This document shows positions 23,899 to 31,018 of a stretch of DNA of 64,000 nt, piece after piece; position 1 is the first letter of the stretch, and each line of letters begins with the position of its first letter. This stretch comes from Micromonospora haikouensis. GTDB taxonomy: Bacteria; Actinomycetota; Actinomycetes; Mycobacteriales; Micromonosporaceae. The position numbers were made by a program, and so were the translations under genes. The notes beneath the pieces were generated by a model, which saw only the letters and a list, made by a program, of their open reading frames with translations, had not been told where the DNA came from and searched no databases. The stretch covers positions 62,001 to 126,000 of the forward strand of contig NZ_FMCW01000019.1 in the NCBI RefSeq assembly GCF_900091595.1, given 5' to 3'.

Positions 23899-24651
23899 GT
23901 GAACGAGCAGGAGTTCCTCGCCGCCTACGACCCCCGGGCCTACCCGGCGGTGGCCGTCACCGTCGACGTGGTCGCCCTGACCGTCCGGTCCGACGCGCTG
24001 CACCTGCTGCTCGTCCGCCGGGGCGGGCCGCCGTTCGAGGGCCACTGGGCGCTGCCCGGCGGGTTCGTCCGACCCGAGGAGGACCTGGCGACCGGGGCCC
24101 GGCGGGAGCTGGCCGAGGAGACCGGCCTCGGCGGCGAGCGGCTGCGCCGCGTCCACCTGGAGCAGCTCGCCAGCTACGGCGACCCCGACCGCGACCCCCG
24201 GATGCGGATCGTCTCGGTGGCCTACCTCGCGTTCGCCCCCGACCTGCCCGACCCGGCCGCCGGCAGCGACGCCGACGACGCGATCTGGCTGCCCGTGACC
24301 GCGCTGAGCAGCCGGCAGCTCGCCTTCGACCACGACCGGATCATCGACGACGGCCTGGAGCGGGCCCGGTCCAAGCTGGAATACACCCCACTGGCCACCC
24401 GCTTCCTCGACACCGAGTTCACCATCAGCGAGCTGCGGGCCGTCTACGAGACCGTCTGGGGGCACCCGCTGCACCCCGGCAACTTCCACCGCAAGGTGCT
24501 CTCCGTGCCGGGCTTCGTGGAGAGCACCGGCGCGAGCACCGAACGCGGCGGCACGCGCGGCGGCCCCCGCGCCAAGCTCTACCGGGCCGGCGACGCCCGA
24601 CTGCTGCACCCGGCGCTGCTGCGCCCCGCCCGGGAGGAGACGGTGCGGTGA
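23899..24651 (+). CDS. NrtR-like NUDIX transcriptional regulator
   Basis: The 250-residue protein has an N-terminal NUDIX domain with an intact box (GGFVRPEEDLATGARRELAE, then ETGLG, about residues 54-77) and a C-terminal winged helix (about 155-215: FTISELRAVYETVWG and NFHRKVLSVPGFVES). This is the layout of NrtR, which binds ADP-ribose and represses NAD genes. Because the catalytic Glu residues remain, hydrolysis may also occur. It heads a four-gene unit with a J-domain kinase-like protein, a vWA protein and a PurA paralog, and not NAD synthesis genes, so its effector may be a different nucleotide. Confidence 0.85.
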   Translation: MNEQEFLAAYDPRAYPAVAVTVDVVALTVRSDALHLLLVRRGGPPFEGHWALPGGFVRPEEDLATGARRELAEETGLGGERLRRVHLEQLASYGDPDRDPRMRIVSVAYLAFAPDLPDPAAGSDADDAIWLPVTALSSRQLAFDHDRIIDDGLERARSKLEYTPLATRFLDTEFTISELRAVYETVWGHPLHPGNFHRKVLSVPGFVESTGASTERGGTRGGPRAKLYRAGDARLLHPALLRPAREETVR

Positions 24652-25634
24652 ACACCCACGAGGCGATCCGGCTGGTCACCGCCGCGCGCACCGACGCCGA
24701 CCTGTTCGGCGCCGACCCGTCGGCCCACCGCTACCGCGAGCTGGTCGCGGCCCTGCACCCCGACCGGCTGGGCGCGCTCGACCCGGCCGTACGCGCCGCC
24801 GCCACCGACGCGTTCGTCCAGGTCACCAACCGGTGGCGGGCCGGGCGGGCCAGCGCCGACCCGATCGTCCTCGGCGGCCACCGGCTCGGCCCGCTCGCCC
24901 ACACCGGCGACCTCGCCGACCTCTACGACGTCGGGTCGGACCGCCTGCTCAAGCTGCCCCGCGACCCCGCCGACAACGACCTCATCGCCCGCGAGCAGCA
25001 CGCGCTGCGCACCATCTCCGAACGCGGCGACCCCCGCTACCTGCCGTACGTGCCCCGGCTCGTCGACACCCTCCGGCACCGGGACCCGGCCACCGGGGCG
25101 GAGCGGCGGATCAGCGTGCTGGCCACCGCGCCCGGCCTGCACAGCCTCGACGAGGTACGCCGCGCGTACCCCGACGGGCTCGACGGCCGGGACGCGGCCT
25201 GGATGTGGCGGCGGCTGCTGGTCGCCCTCGGCCTGGCCCACCGGGCCGGCATCGTGCACGGCGCGGTGCTGCCCCGGCACGTGCTGATCGAGCCCGACGG
25301 GCACGGCGTGGTGCTCGTCGACTGGTGCTTCTCCGCCGCCACCGGGGGCACGATCCCCGCGCTGGTGCCCGGCCACGAGGACTGGTACCCGCCGGAGGTC
25401 GCCGCCCGGCGGGCCTGCGGGCCCGGCACCGACCTGGCGATGGCCGCCACGTGCATGGCGTGGCTGATGGGCGACCGGGCCCCGCGCGAGCTGCGCGCCT
25501 TCGCCCACGGCTGCCGCCGCCCGGCGCTGCCGTCCCGGCCCGACGACGCGTGGCGACTGCTGCGCGAACTGGACGAGGTGCTCGAACGGCTCTACGGGCC
25601 GCGCACCTTCCGACCCTTCACCCTCAACCCCTAG
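24648..25634 (+). CDS. J-domain plus protein kinase-like (probable pseudokinase) protein
   Basis: A 328-residue protein. Residues 1-65 are J-domain-like with the HPD motif at 37-39 (AALHPDRLGAL). The rest is protein-kinase-like: LLKLPRD with the ATP Lys, a helix Glu, and near residue 203 HGAVLPRHVLI in the place of the catalytic loop HGDLKPxNIL, then VLVDWCFS in place of DFG. The catalytic Asp is therefore Ala, which suggests a pseudokinase or an unusual activity. GTG at 24648 overlaps the previous stop as GTGA. The J-domain suggests recruitment of Hsp70 or of a client. Confidence 0.75.
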   Translation: MNTHEAIRLVTAARTDADLFGADPSAHRYRELVAALHPDRLGALDPAVRAAATDAFVQVTNRWRAGRASADPIVLGGHRLGPLAHTGDLADLYDVGSDRLLKLPRDPADNDLIAREQHALRTISERGDPRYLPYVPRLVDTLRHRDPATGAERRISVLATAPGLHSLDEVRRAYPDGLDGRDAAWMWRRLLVALGLAHRAGIVHGAVLPRHVLIEPDGHGVVLVDWCFSAATGGTIPALVPGHEDWYPPEVAARRACGPGTDLAMAATCMAWLMGDRAPRELRAFAHGCRRPALPSRPDDAWRLLRELDEVLERLYGPRTFRPFTLNP

Positions 25635-25644
25635 GGAGGCTGCC

Positions 25645-26607
25645 ATGGGCAGTGGAATGTGGTCCACCGACGTGTACGACGCCGCCGACCGGTACCGTCG
25701 GGCCACCGGCAAGAGCGCCTTCGCCTACAGCGACAGCGGGGCGCGCAAGGTGCACCCCGCGCTCGACCCGCGCGACGCGATGCGGGAGAGCCGCGACTCG
25801 GCCGAGCACCCGCAGTCGACGGCCATCACGGTGCTGTTCGACGTCACCGGCTCCATGCGGAACGTGCCCCGCACCCTCCAGGCCAAGCTGCCGCAGCTGC
25901 TCGGGCTCCTGCTCCGCCAGGGGTACGCCCGCGACCCGCAGATCATGTTCGGCGCGATCGGCGACGCCACCTGCGACCAGGTGCCGTTGCAGGTCGGGCA
26001 GTTCGAGTCGGACAACCGGATGGACGACGACCTCGGCCGGATCGTGCTGGAGGGTGGCGGCGGCGGCCAGATGACCGAGTCGTACGAGCTGGCCATGTAC
26101 TTCATGGCCCGGCACACCGCCACCGACTGCTGGGAGAAGCGGGGCCGGCGCGGCTACCTGTTCATCATCGGCGACGAGCTGGCCTACCCCCGGGTGGACC
26201 GGCGGCAGGTGAGCCGGCTCATCGGCGACGACCTCCGCGAGGACGTGCCGCTGCTGCAGATCGTCGACGAGGTGACCCGGCGCTGGGACACCTACTACCT
26301 GCTCCCCGCCGGCAGCAGCTACGCCGGCAACACGAAGGTGCTGGACTTCTGGCGCGACCTGCTCGGGCAGAACGCCGTCGTGCTCGACGACCTCGACGCG
26401 GTCTGCGAGACCATCGCCCTCACCGTCGGCCTCGGCGAGCAGGCCGTCGACCTCGACCAGGGCCTGGCCGACCTCAAGAAGGCCGGCTCGAAGGCCACCG
26501 GCACCGTGTCGAAGGCGCTGGCCCGCCTCGGCCGGGGCACCCGCGACCAGGTGGCCACGCTGCCCGCCCCGTCGACGCCGCCCACCCGTGGGGTGACCCG
26601 GCTGTGA
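25645..26607 (+). CDS. von Willebrand factor A domain protein
   Basis: The 320-residue soluble protein has a vWA fold with the MIDAS motif DVTGSM near residue 66 (ITVLFDVTGSM), GAIGDATCD, a glycine-rich GGGGGQMTESYELAMYF segment and FIIGDELAYP. GGGAGG lies before the ATG. No signal or membrane segment is visible, so it works in the cytosol, probably as a metal-dependent assembly partner. It sits 10 bp after the kinase-like gene and overlaps the PurA paralog (GTGA). Pairing of vWA and kinase-like proteins is known from stress and conflict operons. Confidence 0.85.
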   Translation: MGSGMWSTDVYDAADRYRRATGKSAFAYSDSGARKVHPALDPRDAMRESRDSAEHPQSTAITVLFDVTGSMRNVPRTLQAKLPQLLGLLLRQGYARDPQIMFGAIGDATCDQVPLQVGQFESDNRMDDDLGRIVLEGGGGGQMTESYELAMYFMARHTATDCWEKRGRRGYLFIIGDELAYPRVDRRQVSRLIGDDLREDVPLLQIVDEVTRRWDTYYLLPAGSSYAGNTKVLDFWRDLLGQNAVVLDDLDAVCETIALTVGLGEQAVDLDQGLADLKKAGSKATGTVSKALARLGRGTRDQVATLPAPSTPPTRGVTRL

Positions 26608-27857
26608 ACCACGTGCTGGTGGTCGACCTCGGCTACGGCGACGCAGGCAAGGGCACCGTCGTGGACTGGCTCTGCGCCACCCGGCCCGTCCACACGGTGA
26701 TCCGCTTCAACGGGGGCGCGCAGGCGGCACACAACGTCGTCCTGCGCGACGGGCGGCACCACACGTTCGCGCAGTTCGGGGCGGGCACCTTCCGCCCCGG
26801 CGTGCGGACCCACCTGTCCCGGCACGTGGTGGTCGACCCGCTCGCCCTGGCCGCCGAGGCCGACCACCTCGCCACGGTGGGCGTGCCCGACGCGCTCGAC
26901 AGGCTCACCGTCGACGGGGAGGCGCTGCTGGCCACCCCGTACCACCGGGCCGCCAACCGGGCCCGCGAGCTGGCCCGCGGAGCCGACCGGCACGGCTCCT
27001 GCGGGCTGGGGGTGGGCGAGGCCGTCGCGTACGGGCTCGCCCACCCCGACTCCGCGCCCCGGGTGGCGGACTGCCGCACCCCGGCCGTGCTGCGCCGCCG
27101 GCTGGCCGCCCTGCGCGACCGGCTCACCGCCGAACTCGGCCCGCTGGACGCCCCGCCCGTCGACGACTGCCTGCCCGCGTTCACCGCGTTCGGCGACCGG
27201 GTGGCGATCGTCGACCGGTCCCACCTGGCCGGGGTGCTGCGCGCCGGGACCTGCGTCTTCGAGGGGGCGCAGGGGGTGCTGCTCGACGAGTGGCACGGCT
27301 TCCACCCGTACACGACGTGGAGCACCACGACGTTCGGCAACGCCGAGGGCCTGCTCGCCGAGGCGGGGCTCGCCGGCACCGCCGAGCGGCTGGGCGTGCT
27401 GCGGGTCACCACCACCCGGCACGGCCCCGGCCCGCTGGTCACCGAGGACCCGGCGCTGCCGCTGGCCGACGCGCACAACGCCACCAACCCGTGGCAGGGG
27501 CGGTTCCGGTTCGGCCACTTCGACGCGGTCGCCCACCGGTACGCCCTCGACGCGGCCGGCGGCGTCGACAGCCTCGCCCTCACCCACCTCGACCTGGCCG
27601 ACCGGGGGCTGCGGATCTGCCGCCGCTACGACGGCACCGACCGCCTGGAGCCCGGCCCGCCCGGCGACCTGGACCGGCAGGCCGCCCTCACCGCCCGCCT
27701 GCTCGCGGCCCGCCCCGTCTACGACGACGACCCGCCGGCCGACTGGCCGGCGGCGGTCGAGGAGGCGCTGGGTGCCCCGGTGACGCTCACCTCCCACTCC
27801 CCCACCGCCGAGGGCAAGCTTGTAAGGAAGGGCACCTTGTTAACGCCTTTTGTATAG
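26604..27857 (+). CDS. Divergent adenylosuccinate synthetase paralog
   Basis: A 417-residue PurA-superfamily protein. The P-loop is YGDAGKGTVVDW instead of WGDEGKGKVTDL, the catalytic Asp13 and the His of the GHT motif (here AAHNVV, His43) are kept, and FEGAQGVLLDEWHGFHPYTTWS replaces the IMP-binding LEGAQATMLDMDHGTYPFVTSS. The Asp-binding GR.RRCGWFD is GRFRFGHFD. The true PurA is at 36550-37839, so this copy probably acts on another nucleotide or acceptor. Its last residues (about VRKGTLLTPFV) are translated from an inserted palindromic repeat. It is coupled to the vWA gene through GTGA. Confidence 0.85.
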   Translation: MNHVLVVDLGYGDAGKGTVVDWLCATRPVHTVIRFNGGAQAAHNVVLRDGRHHTFAQFGAGTFRPGVRTHLSRHVVVDPLALAAEADHLATVGVPDALDRLTVDGEALLATPYHRAANRARELARGADRHGSCGLGVGEAVAYGLAHPDSAPRVADCRTPAVLRRRLAALRDRLTAELGPLDAPPVDDCLPAFTAFGDRVAIVDRSHLAGVLRAGTCVFEGAQGVLLDEWHGFHPYTTWSTTTFGNAEGLLAEAGLAGTAERLGVLRVTTTRHGPGPLVTEDPALPLADAHNATNPWQGRFRFGHFDAVAHRYALDAAGGVDSLALTHLDLADRGLRICRRYDGTDRLEPGPPGDLDRQAALTARLLAARPVYDDDPPADWPAAVEEALGAPVTLTSHSPTAEGKLVRKGTLLTPFV

Positions 27858-27878
27858 GAAGGGCCCCTTCTTAACGCC
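27822..27878 (+). repeat. GGGCCC-family palindromic repeat, copy 1
   Basis: It begins GTAAGGAAGGGCACCTTG, followed by TTAACGCC, and has a second inverted-type arm with TAGGAAGGGCCCCTTC. It matches copies at 29802, 43673 and 60440. The first part encodes the C-terminus of the PurA paralog, and the element ends 21 bp before the DedA start. Confidence 0.85.
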
Positions 27879-27899
27879 GCGACGGCAGAGCATGAGGGC

Positions 27900-28520
27900 A
27901 TGCAGTCGGTTCTCGGCCTGCTCCACGACACGGTCACGTCGCCGTGGGTCTACCTGGTGATCTTCGCGGTCACCGCGGTCGACGCCGTCTTCCCGGCGGT
28001 GCCCGGCGAGACGATCGTGGTGACCGCCGGGGTCTTCGCGGTCGGCGGGCAGCCGGACCTGACGATGGTGATCGTGCTCGCCGCGTGCGGCGCGCTGGCC
28101 GGCGACCACCTGTCGTACGCCATCGGCCGGAGCGGCGGCGCGCACCGGCTGGCCCGGCTGCCGGCGGACAGCCGGCGGCGCGCCGGATCCGAGTGGGCCC
28201 GCCGGGCGGTCGACCGGCGGGGCGGCATGATGCTCACCACCGCCCGCTACGTCCCCGGCGGGCGCACGGCGGTGACCCTGACGATGGGCGCGGTCCGCTA
28301 TCCGCTGCGGTCGTTCGTGCTCTTCGACGCGCTCGCGGCCGGCACCTGGGCGGCGTACTGCGGGCTGCTCGGCTACTTCGGCGGGCTGGCCTTCGAGCGG
28401 GAGCCGGTCAAGGGCATCCTGGCCGGGATCGGGCTGTCGGTCGCGATCACCGGCCTGCTGGAGGCCGCCCGCTGGCTTCGGCTCCGCGCCCGCCGACGCG
28501 CCGCCGGCCGGCCCCGCTGA
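27900..28520 (+). CDS. DedA/SNARE-associated family membrane protein
   Basis: The 206-residue membrane protein has the DedA pattern: DAVFPAVPGETIVVTAG, GDHLSYAIGR and RYVPGGRTAVTLTMGAVRYPLRSFVLFDALAAGTWA, with the conserved Arg and the re-entrant segments. DedA proteins are proton-motive-force-dependent and linked to lipid carrier (undecaprenyl phosphate) recycling. It ends 15 bp from the convergent HEAT-repeat gene and starts just after repeat copy 1. A second DedA is at 49861. Confidence 0.88.
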   Translation: MQSVLGLLHDTVTSPWVYLVIFAVTAVDAVFPAVPGETIVVTAGVFAVGGQPDLTMVIVLAACGALAGDHLSYAIGRSGGAHRLARLPADSRRRAGSEWARRAVDRRGGMMLTTARYVPGGRTAVTLTMGAVRYPLRSFVLFDALAAGTWAAYCGLLGYFGGLAFEREPVKGILAGIGLSVAITGLLEAARWLRLRARRRAAGRPR

Positions 28521-28535
28521 GCGGACCGTCGAGGG

Positions 28536-29762
28536 TCAGGTCGGAACGCCGTCGAGGTACGCCAACATCGCCTCCCGGCTGCGCGGCAGGCCGTAGTCGC
28601 CGACGAGCAGGCTGAAGTTGACGAACGTCGAGTCGCCGAACAGCCACACCGCGGGCGACCGGGCCAGCAGCTCGACGAGCCGCCGTTGCCGGGGAGCCAG
28701 CGCCGCACACGGCACCCCCGTGGGCAGGCTGCCGTCGGGGAACGCCAGGCGCAGGGCCTCGGCCGTCACCGGCAACGCCTGCTCACCGGTGACGGCGGGC
28801 AGCCGGTCGAGCAGCGCGTCGAACGCCCGATCGGTGTGCCGTGGCCCGAGCAGGCGCAGGGACAGCCCCGCGTACCCGTTGAGGTCGCCGTCGAGGAACG
28901 GCACCTCGGCCCCGTCGGCCGTCAGCCGGTTGCCCGGACCGGCGGCCGTCCAGGCGAGCAGCTCGTCGACCGTCGCCGGGTCGGCATCGGCACCGAGCAC
29001 CCGGGCCCGACCGACCGCGGCGGCCCAGCGGATCACCGGGCGCGCGTCGGTCAGCAGCCCGGCGTCGGGCGCGGCACCGAGCAACCCGGCGGCCACCAGG
29101 GCGGTCGCCGCCTCGTCCTCGTCCACCTCCAGTGCGGCCCCGGCCGCCGCGACGAGCGCCGGGAGGCTGCCGGCCGCGTCCTCCGGAAACCAGGCGAGCG
29201 CGTACGCCGCCCCGGCGCGCAGCCCCGGGTCGGCGTCGGTGAGCAGGTCACGGAACAGGGGCACGCCGGCTCGCACCGCGTCGTAGACGGCCAGCTCGAT
29301 GTACGCCCACAGGCGCTGCTGATCCGCCTCGTCGAGCGACTCCACGTACGCCCACTCGACGTACTCCTTCTGGGTTTCGTCGTCGCCGTGCCACGGGGGC
29401 GGCTTGGCGGCGAGCAGCTCCCGCCCGCCGTCGGCCGCCCGGCGGAACTCGGCCACCGGGACGCCCTCGGGCAGCCACCGCTCGTCGTAGCCCACCGCGA
29501 GCGCCGTCACCAGGTAGAGCACCAGCTCCCGGTCGGGGGTGGCCGGGTCGGCGAGCAGCTCCAGCAGGAACGGCACGGCGTACGCCGACGCCTCGTAGCG
29601 TGAGCCCTGGTGGAAGATGTTGGCGTAGAGCGCGCCGAAGGCGGCCTGCCGCTCCTCCTCGTCGGGCGAGCGCAGGGCGCGGAGCAGGCCGGGCACGTCC
29701 CCGGCCGAGCCGTAGGCGTGGCCGAGCCGCACCCAGTCGATGTCGTCGATGCCGTCGAGCAC
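28536..29762 (-). CDS. HEAT-repeat-like protein
   Basis: A 408-residue soluble protein made of helical pairs such as PGLLRALRSPDEEERQAAFGALYANI, LRAGAAYALAWF and EDEAATALVAAGLLG, a HEAT/armadillo-type solenoid for protein binding. It starts IDDIDWVRLGHAYGSAGDVP, a form I recall from actinobacterial and myxobacterial HEAT proteins of unknown role. GTG at 29762 has GAGGA seven bases before; GTG at 29780 would add six residues. It is transcribed alone between two copies of the GGGCCC repeat. Confidence 0.7.
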   Translation of the reverse strand: MLDGIDDIDWVRLGHAYGSAGDVPGLLRALRSPDEEERQAAFGALYANIFHQGSRYEASAYAVPFLLELLADPATPDRELVLYLVTALAVGYDERWLPEGVPVAEFRRAADGGRELLAAKPPPWHGDDETQKEYVEWAYVESLDEADQQRLWAYIELAVYDAVRAGVPLFRDLLTDADPGLRAGAAYALAWFPEDAAGSLPALVAAAGAALEVDEDEAATALVAAGLLGAAPDAGLLTDARPVIRWAAAVGRARVLGADADPATVDELLAWTAAGPGNRLTADGAEVPFLDGDLNGYAGLSLRLLGPRHTDRAFDALLDRLPAVTGEQALPVTAEALRLAFPDGSLPTGVPCAALAPRQRRLVELLARSPAVWLFGDSTFVNFSLLVGDYGLPRSREAMLAYLDGVPT

Positions 29763-29801
29763 CCGCCCATCCTCGCGCACCCCACCGACACTCCCGCCAG
29801 G

Positions 29802-29859
29802 CGTGTTAACAGGGGGCCCTTCCTATACGGAAAGCGTTAACAAGGTGCCCTTCCTTACC
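29802..29859 (-). repeat. GGGCCC-family palindromic repeat, copy 2 (inverted relative to copy 1)
   Basis: GTTAACAGGGGGCCCTTCC, TATACGGAAAG and GTTAACAAGGTGCCCTTCC form the near-perfect reverse complement of copy 1. Its right end supplies the TAA stop of the TetR gene (29855-29857). It separates the HEAT gene promoter from the TetR terminus. Confidence 0.85.
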
Positions 29860-30490
29860 CCTCGGGGTGCCAGGTGACGCCGCGGAGGAGCTGGTCGGCG
29901 CCGAGCCAGGCGACGTTCATCATCCGGGTGGCGGTCTTCTCCGGGTCGGCCTCCGGGTGGTCGGCGAGCCAGTCGCCCAGCGACTCGCTCGCGCCGACCA
30001 GGGCGTACGCGACGACCTCCAGGTCGGTGGCGCCCACCTCGCGGCCCCGGGCGCGCAGGGCGTGGTCGAGCATCCCGGCGACCACCTCGACGAGCCGGGC
30101 CCGCATGGCGGCGAGCTCCCCGGCGAACGGCTGGGAGCCGCGGGCCTGCCGGTAGAGCACCGCCCAGCCGTCGCGGTGCGCCCCGACGAAGCCGAAGAAC
30201 GCGCGCAGGCCGCGCCAGAGCCGCTCGTCAGCGTCGAGGTCGGGGGCGGCGGCCCCGGCGATGGCCTCCATCATGCGGGTGCCCTCGCGGTGCAGGCAGG
30301 CGACGAAGAGCTCCTCCTTGCTGCCCAGGTACGCGTACACCATGGGTTTGGAGATGCCGGCGTCCTCGGCGATCTCGTCCATGCTCGCCGCGTGGAAGCC
30401 GCGTCGGGAGAAGACCCGGACGGCGGCGTCGAGCATCTGCTGCTCGCGTACGGCCCGGGGGAGGCGCTTGAAGGTGGGGGTGCTGGACAC
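29855..30490 (-). CDS. TetR-family transcriptional regulator
   Basis: The 211-residue regulator has the TetR helix-turn-helix (ASMDEIAEDAGISKPMVYAYLGSKEEL, about residues 33-60) and a ligand domain rich in acidic and aromatic residues. GTG at 30490 is preferred; TATGCT on the minus strand (30497-30502) is six bases upstream, so the message may be leaderless. It is divergent from the SCP2-acyl-CoA dehydrogenase-ligase genes with two operator-like dyads between, so it probably represses both. The ligand is likely an acyl-CoA. The stop codon lies inside repeat copy 2. Confidence 0.9.
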   Translation of the reverse strand: MSSTPTFKRLPRAVREQQMLDAAVRVFSRRGFHAASMDEIAEDAGISKPMVYAYLGSKEELFVACLHREGTRMMEAIAGAAAPDLDADERLWRGLRAFFGFVGAHRDGWAVLYRQARGSQPFAGELAAMRARLVEVVAGMLDHALRARGREVGATDLEVVAYALVGASESLGDWLADHPEADPEKTATRMMNVAWLGADQLLRGVTWHPEG

Positions 30491-30503
30491 CTTGCGAGCA
30501 TAC

Positions 30504-30533
30504 CTACTCGTGCGTAAGGTTACGCTAGAGTAA
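30504..30533. promoter_or_regulatory. Two TetR-type operators in divergent promoter
   Basis: TTACGCTAGAGTAA (30520-30533, plus) and TTACGCACGAGTAG (30517-30504, minus) share the pattern TTACGC-NN-GAGTA and are 16 bp centre to centre. They overlap the region upstream of the TetR -10 (TATGCT) and precede the SCP2 gene by about 30 bp, as expected for autoregulated divergent control. Confidence 0.75.
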
Positions 30534-30563
30534 CCACAGTCGCCGCTCGAGAGGTTCCTTTCC

Positions 30564-31016
30564 ATGACTGACTTCGACCCGGCCAACTTCGCCAACTACG
30601 GCCCCAAGGAGTTCGCCCAGCTGGTCAAGTCCACCCCCGACGACAAGATCGTCGAGGTGATGTCCGGCGAGCTGCGCGGCAAGGTCCTGAGCGAGGTCTT
30701 CGGCCGGATGCCCACGCTGTTCCGCGCCGACCGGGCCGGCTCCACCAACGCGGTGATCCACTGGGGCATCACGGGCCGCCCCGACGGTGGCACGGACACC
30801 TACGAGATCGTCGTCGCCGACGGCGCGTGCACGGTCAACGAGACCCCGCAGCACGACCCCAAGCTGAGCCTCACCATGGGCCCCCTGGAGTTCCTGAAGA
30901 TCGTCTCCGGCGGCGCGAACCCGGTGATGATGTTCATGACCGGCAAGCTGAAGGCCAAGGGCGACCTCGGCCTCGCCGCCAACATCGCCAACCTGTTCGA
31001 CATCCCCAAGGGCTGA
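30564..31016 (+). CDS. SCP2 sterol-binding domain protein
   Basis: A 150-residue lipid-carrier protein with the SCP2 features: acidic N-terminus, IVEVMSGELRGKVLSEVFGRMP, TYEIVVADGACTVNE and the C-terminal FLKIVSGGANPVMMFMTGKLKAKGDLGLA. This last block is the SCP2 tunnel and membrane-binding helix. It is two bases upstream of the acyl-CoA dehydrogenase start, so it probably presents acyl or sterol-like substrates to that enzyme. GAGAGG serves as ribosome binding site. Confidence 0.9.
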   Translation: MTDFDPANFANYGPKEFAQLVKSTPDDKIVEVMSGELRGKVLSEVFGRMPTLFRADRAGSTNAVIHWGITGRPDGGTDTYEIVVADGACTVNETPQHDPKLSLTMGPLEFLKIVSGGANPVMMFMTGKLKAKGDLGLAANIANLFDIPKG

Positions 31017-31018
31017 CG

